Source: Thermomicrobiales bacterium
GTDB lineage: Bacteria; Chloroflexota; Chloroflexia; Thermomicrobiales; UBA6265
DNA length: 8,348 bases
Reading direction: 5' to 3'
Assembly: GCA_025928535.1 (NCBI GenBank)
Contig: JAICJJ010000097.1
Coordinates: 1 to 8,348 of the forward strand
Part shown: piece by piece, positions 6,561 to 8,348 of the stretch
How positions within the stretch are numbered: position 1 is the stretch's first letter
How the letters are laid out: the number at the start of each line of letters is the position of its first letter
Made by a program: the position numbers and the translations under genes
The notes under the pieces: model-generated
What the model was told of the DNA's origin: nothing
Database searches by the model: none
The model's input: the letters and a program-made list of their open reading frames with translations, nothing else

Positions 6561-6567
6561 CTCCGCC
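6561..6567 (-). promoter_or_regulatory. Ribosome binding site supporting the GTG start of the A-T gene
   Basis: GGCGGAG on the minus strand ends nine bases before the GTG at 6551. The open frame continues to 6698, but that part runs through GAGTC tandem DNA and has no synthetase homology. A TATACT at 6616-6611 could be a -10 box, but no -35 box is recognisable at the right spacing. Confidence 0.55.
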
Positions 6568-6646
6568 CCCGCCGATCTGACGCGCAAGATTCCAACCGAG
6601 TCAGCGCCGCAGTATAGGCGCTGAACGTACATCGATGCGTGATGGA

Positions 6647-6662
6647 GTCGAGGAGTCGAGAA
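6647..6662. repeat. 8-bp tandem repeat (GTCGAGRA x2)
   Basis: GTCGAGGA and GTCGAGAA sit side by side, followed by GAGCGTCGGCG and later GTCGTCATCCT (6691-6701). The order and wording match the block at 1897-1974, so both appear to be copies of one composite intergenic repeat. Here it lies just upstream of the A-T gene. Confidence 0.75.
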
Positions 6663-6692
6663 GAGCGTCGGCGAAGCGCCGGGGATGGGGGT

Positions 6693-6771
6693 CGTCATCC
6701 TTCGCTTCGCTCAGGACCTCGTCATTCCTCGATACTGAACACGAGATGCTTCGCTGCGGCTCAGCATGACG
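6693..6771. repeat. Interspersed palindromic repeat, copy 2, with reversed left core
   Basis: The outer parts match copy 1: CGTCAT...CTCG on the left (6693-6721) and CGAGATGCTTCG...CAGCATGACG on the right (6742-6771). In the left arm, however, the central 17 bases (6699-6715, CCTTCGCTTCGCTCAGG) run in the opposite sense to those of copy 1, so the arm centres are near direct repeats of each other and only the ends can pair. Confidence 0.75.
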
Positions 6772-6812
6772 GGGGGGTGGGCGCGCCGCGACCCCTCGCC
6801 TCCTCGACTCGC

Positions 6813-6840
6813 ACTCCCCGACTCCCCGACTCCCCGACTC
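6813..6840. repeat. 8-bp tandem repeat (ACTCCCCG x3.5)
   Basis: Three exact ACTCCCCG units and a half unit (ACTC) end two bases from the TAG stop of the glycosyltransferase gene. Read in that gene's direction it is a GAGTCGGG tandem starting right after the stop codon, a placement like that of the array behind the amidase gene. Confidence 0.85.
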
Positions 6841-6842
6841 GT

Positions 6843-8159
6843 CTAACTCACCCAATACCAGAGCGCGAATTGGACGCTGAGCAGCGCGAGCAGAAGCGAC
6901 GAGATGACGGCGACCGGGATCGCCAGTTTCGGCGAGCGGAGCAGGATCGCCAACACGGTGAAGAGCGGGAAGAGCGGCAAAACGAAGCGCGGCATGCTCA
7001 TCAGCGCATGCACCGACGACGGCGAAAAGAGGGGGATCAGCAACCCCGGCAGCACGTAGCCGCTTTGCCAGGCCGGCAGCAGCCGCAAGCCGAGGACGGC
7101 CAGCGCCAGGAAGAGGACGGTCACGACCAGTTCCAGCGTGTCGCTGTTGGCGACGTCGATCCGCCAGGCGTTGGTCGTCGCCACGGCCGGGTTGTGCAGA
7201 AACGCCCCGACCCAGCCCCAGGTCGCGCCGTCCGGCTCGCCGCCGAGATCGAAGCAACTCCAGATGGCGCAATGCAGCGTCTGCCACGGCATCGCCTGGT
7301 AGCGGTTCCACTGGTCCTGGACGTCGATGAAGGCCCGCCAGTTGCCCTGGGTCTGCTGCAGAAACCAGGCGAAGATGGCGGGGCCGAGCACAGGGAACGC
7401 GGCGGGAATGGCCGCCGGAAACCAGCGCCGCAGATCGAAGCGATGTCGCTGCCAGAGCAGCAGCGCGAACGGCACGACGAGAAAGACGCCGTAGGAACGG
7501 GTCAGCGCCGCCAGGGCGCCGGCGACGCCGGCCAGCAGCCAGTGGTCGGTCCGGGCCCCGAGCAAGGCGGCGACGGCGAGCAGCAGGAAAAGCGATTCGG
7601 TGTAGACAGCGGTGAAGAAGAGGGAGGTCGGGAAGAGCGCAAGCGCCCAGAGCGTGCCGCGCGCGATCGCCGCGCCGAAGTCGAGCGCGACAAGGCGGTA
7701 GAGCAGGAGCAGGGCGACGGCGAAGGCGATGTTGCTGATCAGATAGCCGACGGTCTCTGGCGCCAGCCCGGTCAGGCGGTGGCCCGCCGCCATGAGCCAG
7801 GGATAGAGCGGCCAGAAGGCGGCGCGGGCGCTTTCGGTCGGGCCGGCGTAGCCGTCGAGCGCGATCATTCGGTACCAGAGGCCGTCCCATTGCCGCATTG
7901 GCTCGACGATGACATGGGCGATGCCGGCCAGCGGCACGGGCATCCGACCATACGGCGGCGACGGCGCGTTCGGCGTGCCGAGCAGGAAGGCGAGGCTGGC
8001 GGGAACTTGCGTCAGCAGCCAATGGACGACGAAGACAAGCAAGGGAAACAACCAGCGATCGGCGGGAGCCGCTTCCGCCCCGCGTCGCGTCGCTGTCTGC
8101 GGCGCTCCCGCCGCCGCCCACCGCCAAGACGCCGTCCGGCGTCGCTCGCGCACTGCCAT
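6843..8159 (-). CDS. PIG-V-like membrane glycosyltransferase (GT-C fold, putative mannosyltransferase)
   Basis: The protein has 438 residues and is very hydrophobic, with about eight to ten predicted membrane segments beginning near residue 36 after a basic N-terminus (RERRR, 4-8). Family features of PIG-V-like integral-membrane mannosyltransferases are visible: WDGLWYRMIALDGY (91-104), which carries the acidic residue of the first extracytoplasmic loop, FWPLYPWLM (115-123), FPTSLFFTAVYTESLFLLL (176-194) and ALTRSYG (218-224). Relatives use polyprenyl-phosphate sugars on the outer membrane face; bacterial members act on lipids or surface polymers, but the acceptor and sugar here cannot be told. 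The ATG at 8159 is chosen because the in-frame GTG at 8195 overlaps repeat DNA; neither has a clear Shine-Dalgarno site, so the start is uncertain. It is separated from the NRPS-like operon by about 290 bases of repeats and is probably a separate transcription unit. Confidence 0.87.
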   Translation of the reverse strand: MAVRERRRTASWRWAAAGAPQTATRRGAEAAPADRWLFPLLVFVVHWLLTQVPASLAFLLGTPNAPSPPYGRMPVPLAGIAHVIVEPMRQWDGLWYRMIALDGYAGPTESARAAFWPLYPWLMAAGHRLTGLAPETVGYLISNIAFAVALLLLYRLVALDFGAAIARGTLWALALFPTSLFFTAVYTESLFLLLAVAALLGARTDHWLLAGVAGALAALTRSYGVFLVVPFALLLWQRHRFDLRRWFPAAIPAAFPVLGPAIFAWFLQQTQGNWRAFIDVQDQWNRYQAMPWQTLHCAIWSCFDLGGEPDGATWGWVGAFLHNPAVATTNAWRIDVANSDTLELVVTVLFLALAVLGLRLLPAWQSGYVLPGLLIPLFSPSSVHALMSMPRFVLPLFPLFTVLAILLRSPKLAIPVAVISSLLLALLSVQFALWYWVS

Positions 8160-8198
8160 GCGGGAGAGGGTAGCAGGTGAAGGGGGTCGGGTCACAGG

Positions 8199-8214
8199 GA
8201 GTCGGGGAGTCGGG
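8199..8214. repeat. 8-bp tandem repeat (GAGTCGGG x2)
   Basis: Two exact GAGTCGGG units lie just before the third palindromic repeat and upstream of the glycosyltransferase gene. The unit is the reverse complement, with shifted phase, of the ACTCCCCG type at 6813-6840. Confidence 0.7.
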
Positions 8215-8224
8215 ACGCCCCCAT

Positions 8225-8310
8225 CGTCATTCCGAACTTGTCGAGGAATCTCGTCGTTCGTGATGTCGGAGCACGAGATGCTTCGACTTCGCTCAGTGCC
8301 CGAACATGGC
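8225..8310. repeat. Interspersed palindromic repeat, copy 3, right arm degraded
   Basis: The left arm (8225-8253) runs CGTCATTCCGAACTTG...GAATCTCG. The right arm starts CGAGATGCTTCGACTTCGC (8274) and reaches CTCAG before its outer end diverges from the usual CATGACG. No gene is supported between here and the right edge; the open frame from the ATG at 8306 is too short to judge. Confidence 0.75.
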
Positions 8311-8348
8311 TGAGTTGTCCGGCGGGTCCGGCTGCGCGATGCTACGGG

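Noticed and set aside
6611..6616. TATACT on the minus strand as a -10 box for the NRPS-like operon
   Set aside because: Position is plausible, about 50 bases before the ribosome binding site, but the expected -35 position reads CGCATC, so the promoter is unproven.
6639..8180. Plus-strand open frame of 513 codons and a minus-strand frame of 508 codons over the glycosyltransferase
   Set aside because: The 6843-8159 minus-strand frame alone shows membrane segments and PIG-V motifs; the others are charged, repetitive shadows and run through repeat DNA.
8306..8348. Start of a gene at the ATG 8306 running off the right edge
   Set aside because: Only 14 codons are visible, there is no ribosome binding site, and it begins within repeat sequence.

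Overview
This is a high-GC bacterial chromosomal window. Its codons are strongly GC-biased in the third position, it uses GTG starts behind clear Shine-Dalgarno sites, and its intergenic regions are packed with short palindromic and 8-bp tandem repeats. Repeats of this kind (CGTCAT...CTCG palindromes and GTAGGGGCG...CGCCCCTAC elements) are, from memory, common in genomes of Chloroflexota, particularly Thermomicrobia-like lineages. That assignment is an inference and is not proven by the window.

Layout from left to right. Bases 1-327 hold the 3' part of a Vsr-family very-short-patch-repair endonuclease gene (+). A repeat-filled gap follows, with a palindrome at 398-492. A small unrecognised gene encoding 82 residues (599-847, +) comes next, then an acetamidase/formamidase gene (955-1896, +). 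The convergent gap 1897-2131 carries an 8-bp tandem array and a compact element with perfect 24-bp terminal inverted repeats. On the minus strand, 6551-2132 is a two-gene nonribosomal peptide synthetase (NRPS)-like operon. The first gene encodes an adenylation-thiolation (A-T) protein (6551-4665). The second, 34 bases further on, encodes a condensation-thiolation-thioesterase (C-T-TE) protein (4630-2132). A second repeat-rich gap (6552-6842) separates it from a PIG-V-like membrane glycosyltransferase gene (8159-6843, -). The right edge contains a third copy of the palindromic repeat and no supported gene.

The NRPS-like pair is the most interesting part. The A domain reads like a member of the acyl-CoA synthetase/oxalate-CoA-ligase-like branch rather than an amino-acid A domain, so the pair may load a carboxylic acid onto the first carrier domain. 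The condensation domain has lost the second histidine of HHxxxDG (it reads HVLAADE). The thioesterase has Cys in place of the nucleophile Ser (GGCVGG). No second A domain is present to load the second carrier domain. Together these suggest a small assembly line with unusual release or condensation chemistry; its product cannot be read from the sequence. The other genes look like ordinary neighbours with no evident role in that pathway.
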